Positions 36,433-45,956 are shown, counted from the first letter of the stretch. The stretch is DNA of 64,000 nt from Lachnospiraceae bacterium (GCA_017469935.1 JAFUFL010000022.1:40197-104196); one strand, 5' to 3'. The notes: a model not told the origin generated them from the letters alone. Made by a program: numbers and translations.

Positions 36433-38358
36433 ATGAGCAAATGGAGTAAAAAGTTCGGCAGAATACTGACAGCGGCAGGAATCAGCGCATTTCTCGCGGT
36501 CGGTTCGCTGGCTGTACCGATCGCGGCATCAGCGGCGACAACGAATACGGACAACGTCATGATCCGAAACGACGCCTCCACGGAAGCCGGAGCGATCGGA
36601 AAAGTCGAGGAGAAGGGTACTGAGGTCACAATCCTTGAGTCCGTTAAAAACGATGAAGGGGAGACCTGGTACTATATTCAGCTCGAAAACGGAAATACAG
36701 GGTATATTCGCAGTGATCTGATCGAAGCCAGCGAAGAAGAAATCGCAGCCGCAGGCGGCGCCGGAGAGGAGCAGGCACAGGAGGAGCAGGCACAGGAAGA
36801 GCAGGCACAGGAAGAGCCGAAAGAGGAACCGGCGCAGGAGCCTGCCCAGGAGCAGAATACCGAGGAACAGCCCGCCGCCGAGGACCAGAAGCCCCAGGAA
36901 GCGGGTGCTGCCGCAACAGAAGCTCCGGCGGCCCAGGGCGGCGATTATGACGCCACCAAGGACCCCAACGCCGCTTTCCGCGTAAGCTTCGACACCGATG
37001 ACAGCGGCAACGGCGAGTGGTATGTCCACAACGACGACAACGGAAGCAAATGGAAAGTCTCGGACCTTCAGGGACAGGGCGGATCTGCTTCCGCCGCTTC
37101 CGCGCAGGGCGTGCCGAAGATCTGGAGAACGCTGGCGATCCTGTTCGGCCTTCTGGTCGCAGCGCTTGCGGCCTTTGTCCTTTTCCTGCTCAAATCCATT
37201 CGTGACGGCAGATCCAAGACCACCAGAGGGAGAGCTCTCGAAGCGGCCGCCGCGGCAGAAAACGACGACGACGGGTATGACGACGACGAGTATGATGACG
37301 ACGAGTACTATTTTGAGGACGATGACGATGAAGTTTCCGATGAGGACAATACTCCGGATGAGGAGAACTCCGAATCGGACGAGACCGTAAAATCTCCCGA
37401 AGCCCCGGAGTCTGCTATTCCTTCGAAAAGCGTTGAATCCTCGGAATCCGGCGCACCTTCCGAATCCGTTGAGTCTCCCGCAGCCGCTGCGCCCTCGAAG
37501 GCCGATGCGGAAGTAGAAAAAAGCGCGGTCAAGGCGAATGAAAAACCTGTAGTCAATACCGACTCCACCATAACAATGGATGTGAGCTCCGAGACGGAAG
37601 TCACGCAGATCCCCACGGAAGAGATCGAAGCGGCGATCGCTGCCACCACGGCAAAGATCGAAAAGAATATCGCCGAAGATAAGCAGCAGGCCGCCCCCGC
37701 ACCGGCGCCCGTGCAGGAAAAAGGCACTGAGGACGAGAACTCCGACAGAGACTATGCCGAAGAAGAGTACGAGGATTCCCCGGAAGACAATTCCGATGAA
37801 GAGAACCCGGACGAAGATTCCTACGAGAACACGGACGAAGACTATGAGGACGAGGACTACGAGGACGAAGATTACGAAGACGAGGACTATGACGACGACG
37901 AGTATGAAGAAGAGGATGACGAGGAAAACGATTCTCCCCGCCGTTCACGTTCTTCCTCCAAAGGCGGGTTTTTCGGCTTCCTGAAGAAAATGTTCGGCTC
38001 CGATTCCAAGGAGGATACGGAAGATGAGGGCGAAGACTTTGATGATTATGAGGATGAGCCCGAAGAACACGAGTTTGACGAGTATAAGGAATATCCCGAG
38101 GACGTAGATCTTCTCCCCAAAGAAGAGCCGGCGGCGGACGAGGATCCGGATGACGGCGAAGAGGACTTCTCCGACCGGGGAACAGAGACAGCCGGAGGCG
38201 AGAGAGGAAGGCTCAGCATGCAGAGAGTCATGAAGAATGTCTCTTACAAGGAAGAAGAAGCTGATTTTTCCGACGACGATGACATCTCCGATTCTCTCTT
38301 CGACGATGACGATGACATGGAATACTCCTTCATCAGCAATACAAGAAACAAGAAATAA
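36433..38358 (+). CDS. SH3-domain membrane protein with very acidic cytoplasmic tail
   Basis: The 641-residue protein has a signal sequence (1-35, ending ASAATT), an SH3b-like domain (about 40-97: VMIRNDASTEAGAIGK, ETWYYIQLENGNTGYIRSDLI), a Gln/Glu repeat region (QEEQA units), a second small region, and one membrane span near 229-255 (LAILFGLLVAALAAFVLFLLK). The remaining 380 residues are strongly acidic, with runs of Asp and repeated DYEDE units and a short basic patch (PRRSRSSSKGGFFGFLKKMFG). The SH3 part may bind cell wall; the tail has no enzyme motif. Function unknown. Confidence 0.75.
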   Translation: MSKWSKKFGRILTAAGISAFLAVGSLAVPIAASAATTNTDNVMIRNDASTEAGAIGKVEEKGTEVTILESVKNDEGETWYYIQLENGNTGYIRSDLIEASEEEIAAAGGAGEEQAQEEQAQEEQAQEEPKEEPAQEPAQEQNTEEQPAAEDQKPQEAGAAATEAPAAQGGDYDATKDPNAAFRVSFDTDDSGNGEWYVHNDDNGSKWKVSDLQGQGGSASAASAQGVPKIWRTLAILFGLLVAALAAFVLFLLKSIRDGRSKTTRGRALEAAAAAENDDDGYDDDEYDDDEYYFEDDDDEVSDEDNTPDEENSESDETVKSPEAPESAIPSKSVESSESGAPSESVESPAAAAPSKADAEVEKSAVKANEKPVVNTDSTITMDVSSETEVTQIPTEEIEAAIAATTAKIEKNIAEDKQQAAPAPAPVQEKGTEDENSDRDYAEEEYEDSPEDNSDEENPDEDSYENTDEDYEDEDYEDEDYEDEDYDDDEYEEEDDEENDSPRRSRSSSKGGFFGFLKKMFGSDSKEDTEDEGEDFDDYEDEPEEHEFDEYKEYPEDVDLLPKEEPAADEDPDDGEEDFSDRGTETAGGERGRLSMQRVMKNVSYKEEEADFSDDDDISDSLFDDDDDMEYSFISNTRNKK

Positions 38359-38400
38359 GCTGAGCGGCAATCTTTCAGCACATCACAAAAGCAGCGGAAC

Positions 38401-38429
38401 TTGACATATAAATCCACCTGTTATAACAT
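38401..38429 (+). promoter_or_regulatory. Promoter for gntR-clpC-radA
   Basis: TTGACA at 38401-38406 and TAACAT at 38424-38429 are 17 bases apart; a palindrome covers the spacer and the -10 box. Confidence 0.7.
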
Positions 38430-38448
38430 AAATATAACAGGTGGATTT
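38410..38448 (+). promoter_or_regulatory. Perfect 15-bp inverted repeat, likely operator
   Basis: AAATCCACCTGTTAT at 38410-38424 is exactly mirrored by ATAACAGGTGGATTT at 38434-38448, with nine bases between. It overlaps the promoter of the GntR-type gene, so autoregulation is likely. Confidence 0.8.
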
Positions 38449-38480
38449 TAACGACTTGTCATGCAAAGGAAGGTGATATT

Positions 38481-38861
38481 ATGCTGATCGAAATTGATTT
38501 CAGCAGTGACGAGGCTATTTATCAGCAGCTGTGCAACCAGATCATATTGGGAATCGCAACGTCCAGGTTATCCGACGGGGAAGTACTTCCGTCGGTGAGA
38601 CAGATGGCCGATGAGATCGGGATCAATATGCATACAGTCAATAAGGCCTATTCGATCCTGAGACAGGAAGGGTTTGTCAAGGTGGACAGACGGCGCGGCG
38701 CTTTCATCTCGGTAACCGAGAGAAACAGGGAAAGAGCACTGCATATCGTGGAGAAGGATATGAGGATCCTTCTGGCCCAGGCCAGGTGCCGGGGACTCAG
38801 CAAACAGGACATCCTGCTGCTTGTAGATCGAATTTATGACGAATATGACGGCGCAAATTAA
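38481..38861 (+). CDS. GntR-family regulator (YtrA type)
   Basis: The 126-residue protein has an N-terminal winged helix (EIDFSSDEAIYQQLCNQIILGI, LPSVRQMADEIGINMHTVNKAYSILRQEGFV) and only a short C-terminal helical part, as in the YtrA subfamily. Such regulators usually sit before ABC transporter genes; here clpC follows 13 bases after. Started at the ATG after GGAAGGTGAT. The perfect palindrome over its promoter is the probable binding site. No CtsR-like gene is seen. Confidence 0.88.
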   Translation: MLIEIDFSSDEAIYQQLCNQIILGIATSRLSDGEVLPSVRQMADEIGINMHTVNKAYSILRQEGFVKVDRRRGAFISVTERNRERALHIVEKDMRILLAQARCRGLSKQDILLLVDRIYDEYDGAN

Positions 38862-38874
38862 GGATTAACAATAA

Positions 38875-41325
38875 ATGAGAGAAAACTACACGAAAAATGC
38901 GCAGGAGGCGATCCGCCTGGCAAAGAGCGCATCCAGACACAACAAACAGAATTATACCGGGACGGAGCACCTGCTCCTGGGCCTGATCGCCGAGCCTGAC
39001 GGCGTCGCCTCCAAGGTGTTGCGCGACAACAACTGCACTTTGGAGCGGCTTAACGACATGATCGCCCAGCTCAACATCAAGTCGGCCAATCTGGCGCTTC
39101 TCGATCACGAGGGCTTCTCGCCGAGGTGCCAGAAGATCATGCGAATAGCCGGAAATCTGGCCGAGCGCTTTCATTCCGACACCGTGGGAACGGAGCACCT
39201 GCTCCTTGCGATCATCACGGAAAAGGAAAATATCGCGCTCAAACTGATCGAGACGCTGGGAATCAATCCGGCCAAGCTCTATTTTGAAACGCTGGCGGCG
39301 ATCGGTGAGGACCCCGCGGCACACAAGGATGACCTCTCGGGAGAGAGCTCGGATGACGCCCAGAGCCAGAAGATCCTCCCGCAGTTCAGCAGAGACCTGA
39401 CGCGGCTCGCCGGAGAAGGAAAGCTCGATCCCGTCATCGGCAGAGAGACGGAGATCAGCCGGGTGATCCAGATCCTGAGCCGCAGGACCAAGAACAATCC
39501 CTGCCTGGTGGGCGAGCCCGGCGTCGGAAAGACGGCGATCGTGGAGGGACTCGCGCAGAGAATCGTGGACGGCAATGTGCCCGCCACGGTCAAAAACAAG
39601 AGACTTCTCACCATGGATCTCTCGGGTATGGTAGCAGGTTCCAAATACAGGGGCGAGTTTGAGGAGCGGATCAAGAGAGTCATCGCGGAAGTCATCGAGG
39701 CCGGCAACATCATCCTTTTTGTGGATGAGATGCATACCCTGATCGGAGCCGGCGGAGCGGAAGGCGCCATCGACGCCTCCAATATTCTAAAGCCCTCTCT
39801 GGCCAGAGGCGAGATTCAGCTGATCGGCGCCACTACGCTGAATGAGTACCACAAATATGTGGAAAAAGATGCGGCTCTCGAGAGAAGGTTCCAGCCCGTA
39901 CAGGTCGAGGAACCCACCCGGGAAGAGGCGGAGAAAATCCTGCACGGCGTGATCGCCGCCTATGAAAAGCATCACAATGTCATCGTGACGGAGGAGGCGA
40001 TCAAGGCGGCCGTGGACCTCTCGGAGAGATACATTAACGACCGCAATCTTCCCGACAAAGCCATCGATGTCATCGACGAAGCATGTGCTGCCGTCCGTCT
40101 GCGCGGCCTTGGAACTGCCCATGAGAACTCTTTTAAAATGATCCGGGATGAGATCGCAGCCGCCGACAAGCTCATAGCTTCCGCCCTGTCAGAAGGCCGG
40201 ATCGACGATGCGAAGCAGATCCGGGGGCGTCAGGAAGAACTGGTCAAAAAATTGCAGGCCGCCCAGAAGCGCCTTGAAAAGAAGCAGTCCGAAAAGCTGC
40301 CGGAAGTCAGGGAATCGGATGTGGCCGAAGTAGTTTCCATGTGGTCCAAGGTACCTGTCAGCAGGCTGACCGAGAAGGAGAGTGCAAGGCTCCTCCGGCT
40401 GGAAAACGAACTGCACAAGAGAGTGATCGGACAGGAGGACGCGGTCCGCGCCGTGGCGAAAGCCATACGCAGAGGCAGAGTGGGCCTGCAGGATCCGAAC
40501 CGGCCGATCGGCTCCTTCCTCTTCCTCGGTCCCACCGGCGTAGGAAAGACGGAGCTCTCCAAAGCGCTGGCAGAAGTGATGTTCGGCTCGGACCAGGATA
40601 TGATCCGCGTCGACATGTCCGAGTACATGGAGCAGTACGCCGTGTCCAAGATCATCGGCTCGGCGCCCGGCTATGTCGGCTATGAGGAGGGCGGCCAGCT
40701 CTCCGAAAAGGTGAGACGCCATCCTTACAGCGTCATCCTTTTCGATGAGATCGAAAAAGCGCACAGGGATGTGTTCAATGTGCTCCTTCAGATCCTGGAC
40801 GAAGGCCACATAACGGATTCCAAGGGTCATAAGGTCAACTTTAAGAACACCGTGATCATCATGACGTCCAATGTGGGCGCCCAGAAGATCATAGAGCCCA
40901 AGACGCTCGGATTTGCCGACAAACCGACTGCAGAGCAGTCCTACGAGAAGATGCGCTCCGGCGTCATGGAAGAAGTAAAGAAGATGTTCCGGCCGGAATT
41001 CATCAACCGTATCGATGAGATCCTCGTATTCCATTCTCTGAATGACGATGAGATGAACAGGATCTGCTCGCTTCTGTGTGAGGACCTGATCCGCCGCGCG
41101 GACGCGCAGCTGGGCATTAAGCTCAAGGTCACACCCGCTCTCAGAAAGTATATCGTAAAGGAATACGCGGATCCCAAGATGGGCGCGCGCCCTCTCAAGC
41201 GGGCGATCCAGAAGGTCATCGAAGACGCCCTTTCCGAGAAGCTTCTGGCGGAGGAGATCCTGCCCGGACAGATCGTAACGGCGGGTTACCGAGGAGGAAA
41301 TGTAGTATTCGATGGCAGGGAATAA
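38875..41325 (+). CDS. clpC: ATP-dependent Clp protease ATP-binding subunit ClpC
   Basis: ClpC unfolds proteins and feeds them to ClpP. The 816-residue protein has the double Clp N-domain (YTGTEHLLLGLIAEPDG, VGTEHLLLAIITEKEN), a first AAA module with GEPGVGKT near 213, a middle helical insert (KQIRGRQEELVKKLQAAQKR) and a second AAA module with GPTGVGKT near 553. FMFGSD-type features and YEEGGQLSEKVRR are typical. The mcsA and mcsB genes that often accompany clpC are absent; the regulator upstream is GntR-like. It overlaps radA by 14 bases. Confidence 0.95.
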   Translation: MRENYTKNAQEAIRLAKSASRHNKQNYTGTEHLLLGLIAEPDGVASKVLRDNNCTLERLNDMIAQLNIKSANLALLDHEGFSPRCQKIMRIAGNLAERFHSDTVGTEHLLLAIITEKENIALKLIETLGINPAKLYFETLAAIGEDPAAHKDDLSGESSDDAQSQKILPQFSRDLTRLAGEGKLDPVIGRETEISRVIQILSRRTKNNPCLVGEPGVGKTAIVEGLAQRIVDGNVPATVKNKRLLTMDLSGMVAGSKYRGEFEERIKRVIAEVIEAGNIILFVDEMHTLIGAGGAEGAIDASNILKPSLARGEIQLIGATTLNEYHKYVEKDAALERRFQPVQVEEPTREEAEKILHGVIAAYEKHHNVIVTEEAIKAAVDLSERYINDRNLPDKAIDVIDEACAAVRLRGLGTAHENSFKMIRDEIAAADKLIASALSEGRIDDAKQIRGRQEELVKKLQAAQKRLEKKQSEKLPEVRESDVAEVVSMWSKVPVSRLTEKESARLLRLENELHKRVIGQEDAVRAVAKAIRRGRVGLQDPNRPIGSFLFLGPTGVGKTELSKALAEVMFGSDQDMIRVDMSEYMEQYAVSKIIGSAPGYVGYEEGGQLSEKVRRHPYSVILFDEIEKAHRDVFNVLLQILDEGHITDSKGHKVNFKNTVIIMTSNVGAQKIIEPKTLGFADKPTAEQSYEKMRSGVMEEVKKMFRPEFINRIDEILVFHSLNDDEMNRICSLLCEDLIRRADAQLGIKLKVTPALRKYIVKEYADPKMGARPLKRAIQKVIEDALSEKLLAEEILPGQIVTAGYRGGNVVFDGRE

Positions 41326-42730
41326 GAAAAAGACGGCATTCTTTTGCCAGGAATGCGGCTATGAATCAGCCAAGTGGGCGGGGCAGTGTCCCGCCTGCAA
41401 GGCCTGGAATACAATGGTGGAGGAGCCCGTCAGGATCAGCCCCGCGTCGGCATCCGCGGGCGCGAAGAGGGGACTTTCCGCCGCATCGTCGGGATTTGCT
41501 CTCGGCGGCAGCAACCACAGCATAAAACCGGTCTCGCTCTCGTCCATCGAGGAGTCGGAAGAGACCCGTTTCTCCACCGGTTTCGGGGAACTGGACCGCG
41601 TCCTGGGCGGCGGCGCCGTGGCGGGATCGCTCGTCCTGGTCGGCGGAGATCCCGGGATCGGCAAATCCACGATCCTTCTGCAGGTCTCCTGTTTTATGGC
41701 CCGCAGCGGGATCAAAATCCTGTATATATCGGGAGAGGAATCGCTCCGGCAGATCAAGCTCCGGGCTTCCCGGATCGGCGGCGCGCCGGATGACCTGAAG
41801 TTTCTGTGCGAGACCAATCTGGAGATCATCACGGATATCGTGGCAAGAGATAAGCCGCAGGCGGTGGTGATCGATTCCATACAGACCATGTACAGCGATG
41901 AGGTCGCCTCAGCCCCCGGCAGCGTCTCGCAGGTGCGGGAGACCACAGCGGTGCTCCTAAGGCTGGCCAAGGAGATGGGGATCACTTTCTTCATCGTCGG
42001 CCATGTGACGAAGGAAGGCACCGTGGCAGGCCCTCGTGTCCTCGAGCATATGGTGGATACGGTTCTCTATTTTGAAGGTGACCGATATGCTTCTTACAGG
42101 ATCCTGCGAGGGGTCAAGAACCGATTCGGTTCCACCAATGAGATCGGGATCTTCGAGATGCGAAAAGAGGGACTGGTCGAGGTGCTCAATCCTTCCGAAT
42201 ACATGCTGAGCGGAAGGCCTCTGGGCGCCAGCGGGTCCGTCGTGACCTGCTCCATGGAAGGGACGAGGCCGGTTCTCACAGAGGTACAGGCCCTGATCGT
42301 GCCCACGAGCTTCGGGCATCCCAGAAGGCAGTCCACGGGAACCGACGCGAACCGGGTGAGCGTCCTGATGGCGGTCCTGGAAAAGCGGCTGAACATCCCT
42401 CTGTCCCAGTACGATGCCTATATCAACCTGGCAGGCGGCATCCGCCAGACGGAGCCGGCCCTGGACCTGGGGATCGTCCTCGCGATCCTGTCGGGGTTTC
42501 GAAACACGGCGGTGCCGGACGATCTGATCATTTTCGGGGAGGTCGGCCTCTCCGGAGAAGTGCGGTCGGTGTCCATGGCGGAGAACAGGGTGCAGGAGGC
42601 GGCCAAGCTCGGCTTCCACAGCTGTATCCTGCCGGCTTCCGGCACGAAAGGGATCAAAGTGCCGGACGGCATGAAGCTGATCCCGATCCGGGGGATCGGA
42701 CAGCTGTCCGAGTATCTGGCGCAGTGCTGA
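41312..42730 (+). CDS. radA: DNA repair protein RadA
   Basis: RadA is a DnaB-like branch-migration motor in recombination. The 472-residue protein has an N-terminal zinc finger (Cys12, 15, 26, 29 in FCQECGYES and QCPACKAW), the Walker A loop GGDPGIGKST at about 110-119, and the RadA motif KNRFGSTNEIG. The C-terminal Lon-like domain is seen as YDAYINLAGGIRQTEPALDLGI. It follows clpC with overlap, as in many Bacillota. Confidence 0.96.
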   Translation: MAGNKKKTAFFCQECGYESAKWAGQCPACKAWNTMVEEPVRISPASASAGAKRGLSAASSGFALGGSNHSIKPVSLSSIEESEETRFSTGFGELDRVLGGGAVAGSLVLVGGDPGIGKSTILLQVSCFMARSGIKILYISGEESLRQIKLRASRIGGAPDDLKFLCETNLEIITDIVARDKPQAVVIDSIQTMYSDEVASAPGSVSQVRETTAVLLRLAKEMGITFFIVGHVTKEGTVAGPRVLEHMVDTVLYFEGDRYASYRILRGVKNRFGSTNEIGIFEMRKEGLVEVLNPSEYMLSGRPLGASGSVVTCSMEGTRPVLTEVQALIVPTSFGHPRRQSTGTDANRVSVLMAVLEKRLNIPLSQYDAYINLAGGIRQTEPALDLGIVLAILSGFRNTAVPDDLIIFGEVGLSGEVRSVSMAENRVQEAAKLGFHSCILPASGTKGIKVPDGMKLIPIRGIGQLSEYLAQC

Positions 42731-42766
42731 ATATCAATTTAAAATTACGGTAACGATCCGAAAAAG

Positions 42767-42800
42767 CGGGTGCCGCACAGTGTGCAGCACCCGTTTTTTT
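42767..42800. terminator. Bidirectional terminator between radA and TPM gene
   Basis: CGGGTGCCGC pairs with GCAGCACCCG (one mismatch). Seven Ts follow on the plus strand, and five As before the stem serve as a T tract for the convergent minus-strand gene. Confidence 0.88.
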
Positions 42801-42820
42801 CTTCCCATATTCGAAACTGT

Positions 42821-43615
42821 TCAGAACCGGTGTCCGCCGCCGCTTCCGCCGCCTCCGGAGAAGCCGCCTCCGCCGCCGCGGCTGCCGCCTCCTCCGCCGC
42901 CCGAAGTGCGGACCGGGCTGTAGACCCGCGATGTGTGATCAAGATTGGCAGTAGGATGCTTGATAAAGAAGTCGATCTTGGCAGCGTCGATAATCTCGGC
43001 CTGACTCGCCTTTTTAGGGGTCGTAAGGCCTCTGACAAGAAGATAGTTGATCGTGAGGCTTAGGATCAGCGCAAGGAGCGCGGCGCTGATAAAGCGCATG
43101 GGCTGGGCGATCTTTCCTCCCGCCAGGAGCATATAGATCTCGCTGAAGCACATCGACGCGCAGTTGTAGAATTCGCCGCGGGCCGCGTATCGGTATATGT
43201 TGTCGGAGATCGTGTTGGAGTAGGCATTGGTGACGATCCTGCTGACGGCTCCGTCGTTCTTGATATAAAACTCGCGCATTCCCATGTCGATGACGAGAAG
43301 GGAGCCGCTCTCCGAGCCGAAGACCGCCGCGTATTTCTGCGCCGAGTAGGAAGACGTCGACAGGTCATAGTTCTCGCAGGAGACAAACCCGGCATTTCCG
43401 TATTCGGTGACCGGCTTCATGTCTTCGATGAGGGCCGTCTCTTCCTCGTCGGTGAGAAGGTCATACCCGTCTTCGATATAGACGGAAAAGCCGGTCTGCG
43501 GATTGGTGTAGACGAACAGGGAGCCGTCGGCGCGGGCAGGGAGCGGGAGCAGGGCGATCATCAGTACCAGAAGCATCAGTCCCGACAGAATCATACTCAT
43601 TTTTTTATTTCGCAC
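42821..43615 (-). CDS. TPM-domain membrane protein with Gly-rich tail
   Basis: The 264-residue protein starts at a GTG eight bases after AAGGAGG, overlapping the upstream gene by 11 bases. A signal/anchor (MSMILSGLMLLVLMIALLPLPARA) is followed by a TPM-type domain (YIEDGYDLLTDEEETALIEDM, LLVIDMGMREFYI), a second membrane span (FISAALLALILSLTINYLLV) and a tail rich in glycine ending GGGHRF, as in YgcG-like proteins. Its role is unknown; TPM domains act outside the membrane. Confidence 0.78.
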   Translation of the reverse strand: MRNKKMSMILSGLMLLVLMIALLPLPARADGSLFVYTNPQTGFSVYIEDGYDLLTDEEETALIEDMKPVTEYGNAGFVSCENYDLSTSSYSAQKYAAVFGSESGSLLVIDMGMREFYIKNDGAVSRIVTNAYSNTISDNIYRYAARGEFYNCASMCFSEIYMLLAGGKIAQPMRFISAALLALILSLTINYLLVRGLTTPKKASQAEIIDAAKIDFFIKHPTANLDHTSRVYSPVRTSGGGGGGSRGGGGGFSGGGGSGGGHRF

Positions 43616-45242
43616 GATCGTTTCCTCCTTTCCTGTCATAGAATGTGGGGAGCGGCCTTGTCGCCAAAACATTGTATTTGCCGATGATCCCCATAAAGGT
43701 AAGGCATACGCCGACGGCCGCGAGGATCGATCCGCCGTAGAACCACAGGTCGCTGACCGGATTCCAGATCAGGACCGCCGCGGACGCGATGACGGCCAGG
43801 ATGGATCCCAGGGCCTGCAGGAGCAGGTTCTTTTTCGCCATCTCTGTTTTGGCAAGGGCGAAGGCGCAGATCACAACGACCAGAAGAACGATGAGCGAGA
43901 TTCCGCCGTAGATCTTAAAAACGGTCAGATGTAAACGATCCGAAACAAGGCTGCCCAGAAATTCGAAAAATCTGGGGATCACAATAAAGATCACGGCGGC
44001 GCCCCAGATCAGGGTTCCCCCTATCTTTGAAATCCAGGAGGCTATTTTCTTTCCACCGGAATTGTCTTCCTTTTCGGGCGCCGGGCTGTCGTCGGAATCG
44101 GACCGGAAGCCTTTGTCGCCGGAGCGGGAGTCTTTTTTGGAGATCGCGGAGATCTCGGCGGCGTAGAGAATAAGGCTGACCAGGGCCAGCACGGAGGAAG
44201 CCGTCAGTACCATCTGGCCCGTCATGGTAAAGAAAAAGGCCAGGACCGCAAAAAGCGGAATCGAAAGGAGAAGGCTCCCGAGCAGGTATTTGACGGGGTC
44301 TACGGGCAGGTCGGCGGTGATCTTGCCGGTACTTCCGTTCATGACCGCGTACGCGACGCGGTCATTCTTTCTGTAGGTCAGAAACCAGACGGGAAGGTAG
44401 GCGCAGACGGGTTTTTCTTCCCGGACATTTAAGGAGGAGCCGCGCAGCTTCCCTTTAAAATCACCGATTGACGGCATCTTGACGCCCGCGTCCCTGTAGA
44501 CGCCCACTCCGGAGAGCCGGCTGAGCGAATCCTCGGAAATGGTGTCCAGGATATCGTCCTCATAGACCGAACTGTCCACATCGGGGGCGTCGGCGTAAAA
44601 GCCGCAGAGAATAGACGGCGTAAAAGGCTGAAGCTTTGCCTCTTCGAAAGGCGCGATCCCGGCGGCGACATTGTCGTCGAAAGAGGAGGAGGCGTCATGG
44701 GTAAGACCCTTGTAATCCGCGTTCACCTCTCCCGAGAGACTGTAGTGCTCGGTGATCTTGTAATCGCCGCGCCGAAAAGATTTGACGCCTGTCATGTCCA
44801 GATGTCCGTTAAAGGAATAGTTGTAGACCCAGTAGGGGATATAGATCCCGCGGAACCGGTCCAGAAACTCCGGGTCCCTCAGCTCGCGCGGCGCAAACAG
44901 GGCCTTGCCGACAAGGGAAGAATAGGCCTTCCGGCAGTCCTCCTTGGTGCGCGTAAAGGGAATGATGTGGGTAGGGCGCTTCTCGCTCTTCATCCTGCTG
45001 TCCAGGATCGTCGAGGCGCCGCAGTAAGTGCAGAAGCCGGCCGCCGTGACGTTTGTCGTCATGATCTCGCCGCCGCACTGCGGGCAGGTGAAGACGGTGA
45101 CGCCGAACATATCGTTTTCCTCGGCGTCCTGCGTCTTCTCGTATTCATAGGGGTCCAGCTGCGTCTTACAGTAGTCGCACATCAGCTTCTGCGAGGCGAT
45201 GTCGAAACTCAGATTTCCGCTGCAATTAGGGCAATTATACAT
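43605..45242 (-). CDS. Zinc-ribbon membrane protein of unknown function
   Basis: The 545-residue protein has two zinc ribbons at the N-terminus (CPNC with CDYC, and CPQCGGEI with CTYCGAS). A middle soluble region follows (RPTHIIPFTRTKEDCRKAY, GIYIPYWVYNYSFNG, CAYLPVWFLTYRKNDR), which is the pattern of TFIIB-type zinc-ribbon proteins found in Clostridia. There are about seven membrane spans from 320 onward. It is translationally coupled to the TPM protein, suggesting one membrane complex. No enzyme motif was found. Confidence 0.8.
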   Translation of the reverse strand: MYNCPNCSGNLSFDIASQKLMCDYCKTQLDPYEYEKTQDAEENDMFGVTVFTCPQCGGEIMTTNVTAAGFCTYCGASTILDSRMKSEKRPTHIIPFTRTKEDCRKAYSSLVGKALFAPRELRDPEFLDRFRGIYIPYWVYNYSFNGHLDMTGVKSFRRGDYKITEHYSLSGEVNADYKGLTHDASSSFDDNVAAGIAPFEEAKLQPFTPSILCGFYADAPDVDSSVYEDDILDTISEDSLSRLSGVGVYRDAGVKMPSIGDFKGKLRGSSLNVREEKPVCAYLPVWFLTYRKNDRVAYAVMNGSTGKITADLPVDPVKYLLGSLLLSIPLFAVLAFFFTMTGQMVLTASSVLALVSLILYAAEISAISKKDSRSGDKGFRSDSDDSPAPEKEDNSGGKKIASWISKIGGTLIWGAAVIFIVIPRFFEFLGSLVSDRLHLTVFKIYGGISLIVLLVVVICAFALAKTEMAKKNLLLQALGSILAVIASAAVLIWNPVSDLWFYGGSILAAVGVCLTFMGIIGKYNVLATRPLPTFYDRKGGNDRAK

Positions 45243-45355
45243 GTTTCACGCTTTCTGATCCGATAATCCGATCCGATGTCTGTTTGCCGTTCTTTCATAT
45301 ATTAGTTATAATAGCATATCATTTGGTTTCAGGCACCAGTAAGGAGGTTGATTAG

Positions 45356-45865
45356 ATGGGATATATAGATGAATCGGTATTTATCGCGGAGGGAGCGAGG
45401 GTGGTCGGCGACGTCACTCTGGAAAAAAACAGCAGTGTGTGGTTTAACGCCGTCCTTCGCGGCGACGCGGACCGGATCGTAGTGGGAGAGAATTCCAACA
45501 TACAGGACAACTGTGTGATCCACACTCACGAAGGACTTCCGACGATCGTTGGGAAAAACGTCTCCGTGGGGCATCTGGCTCTTCTTCACGGATGCACGGT
45601 GGGGGACAACTCCCTGATCGGCATGCATGCGACCGTCATGAACGGCGCGGTGATCGGCAAAAACTGTGTGATCGGCGCAGGAGCCCTTGTCACGGGCGGA
45701 ACCGTGATCCCCGACGGGAGCGTTGCGGTGGGAAGTCCGGCCAGAGTGGTCCGAAAAGTGACCGAGAAGGACCTGGAGGGACGCAGAGAGAATACGGAGT
45801 TTTATCTCAGGCAGTCCGCCGCTTACCTGGAAGAGGCAAAAAAGAGGGAAGAAACCGGGAAATAA
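45356..45865 (+). CDS. Gamma carbonic anhydrase family protein
   Basis: The 169-residue left-handed beta-helix protein has hexapeptide repeats and the three histidines of the gamma carbonic anhydrase site (VIHTHEG, VGHLALLHG, GMHATVM). RGDADRIVVGENSNIQDNC is a typical family stretch. The family includes true carbonic anhydrases and inactive relatives such as PaaY/YrdA, so the activity is not certain. AAGGAGG precedes the ATG. It is followed by the liv promoter. Confidence 0.9.
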   Translation: MGYIDESVFIAEGARVVGDVTLEKNSSVWFNAVLRGDADRIVVGENSNIQDNCVIHTHEGLPTIVGKNVSVGHLALLHGCTVGDNSLIGMHATVMNGAVIGKNCVIGAGALVTGGTVIPDGSVAVGSPARVVRKVTEKDLEGRRENTEFYLRQSAAYLEEAKKREETGK

Positions 45866-45927
45866 CAGAAAAAAACGTGAAAAACCGGGAAATGCGGAAA
45901 ATCTTGTTGTAATGCTTTGAAACGCTA

Positions 45928-45956
45928 TTGCAATGAAGTTATGAAAATTTTATAAT
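45928..45956 (+). promoter_or_regulatory. Promoter for liv operon
   Basis: TTGCAA at 45928-45933 and a perfect TATAAT at 45951-45956 are 17 bases apart. livJ starts 54 bases later. Confidence 0.85.
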
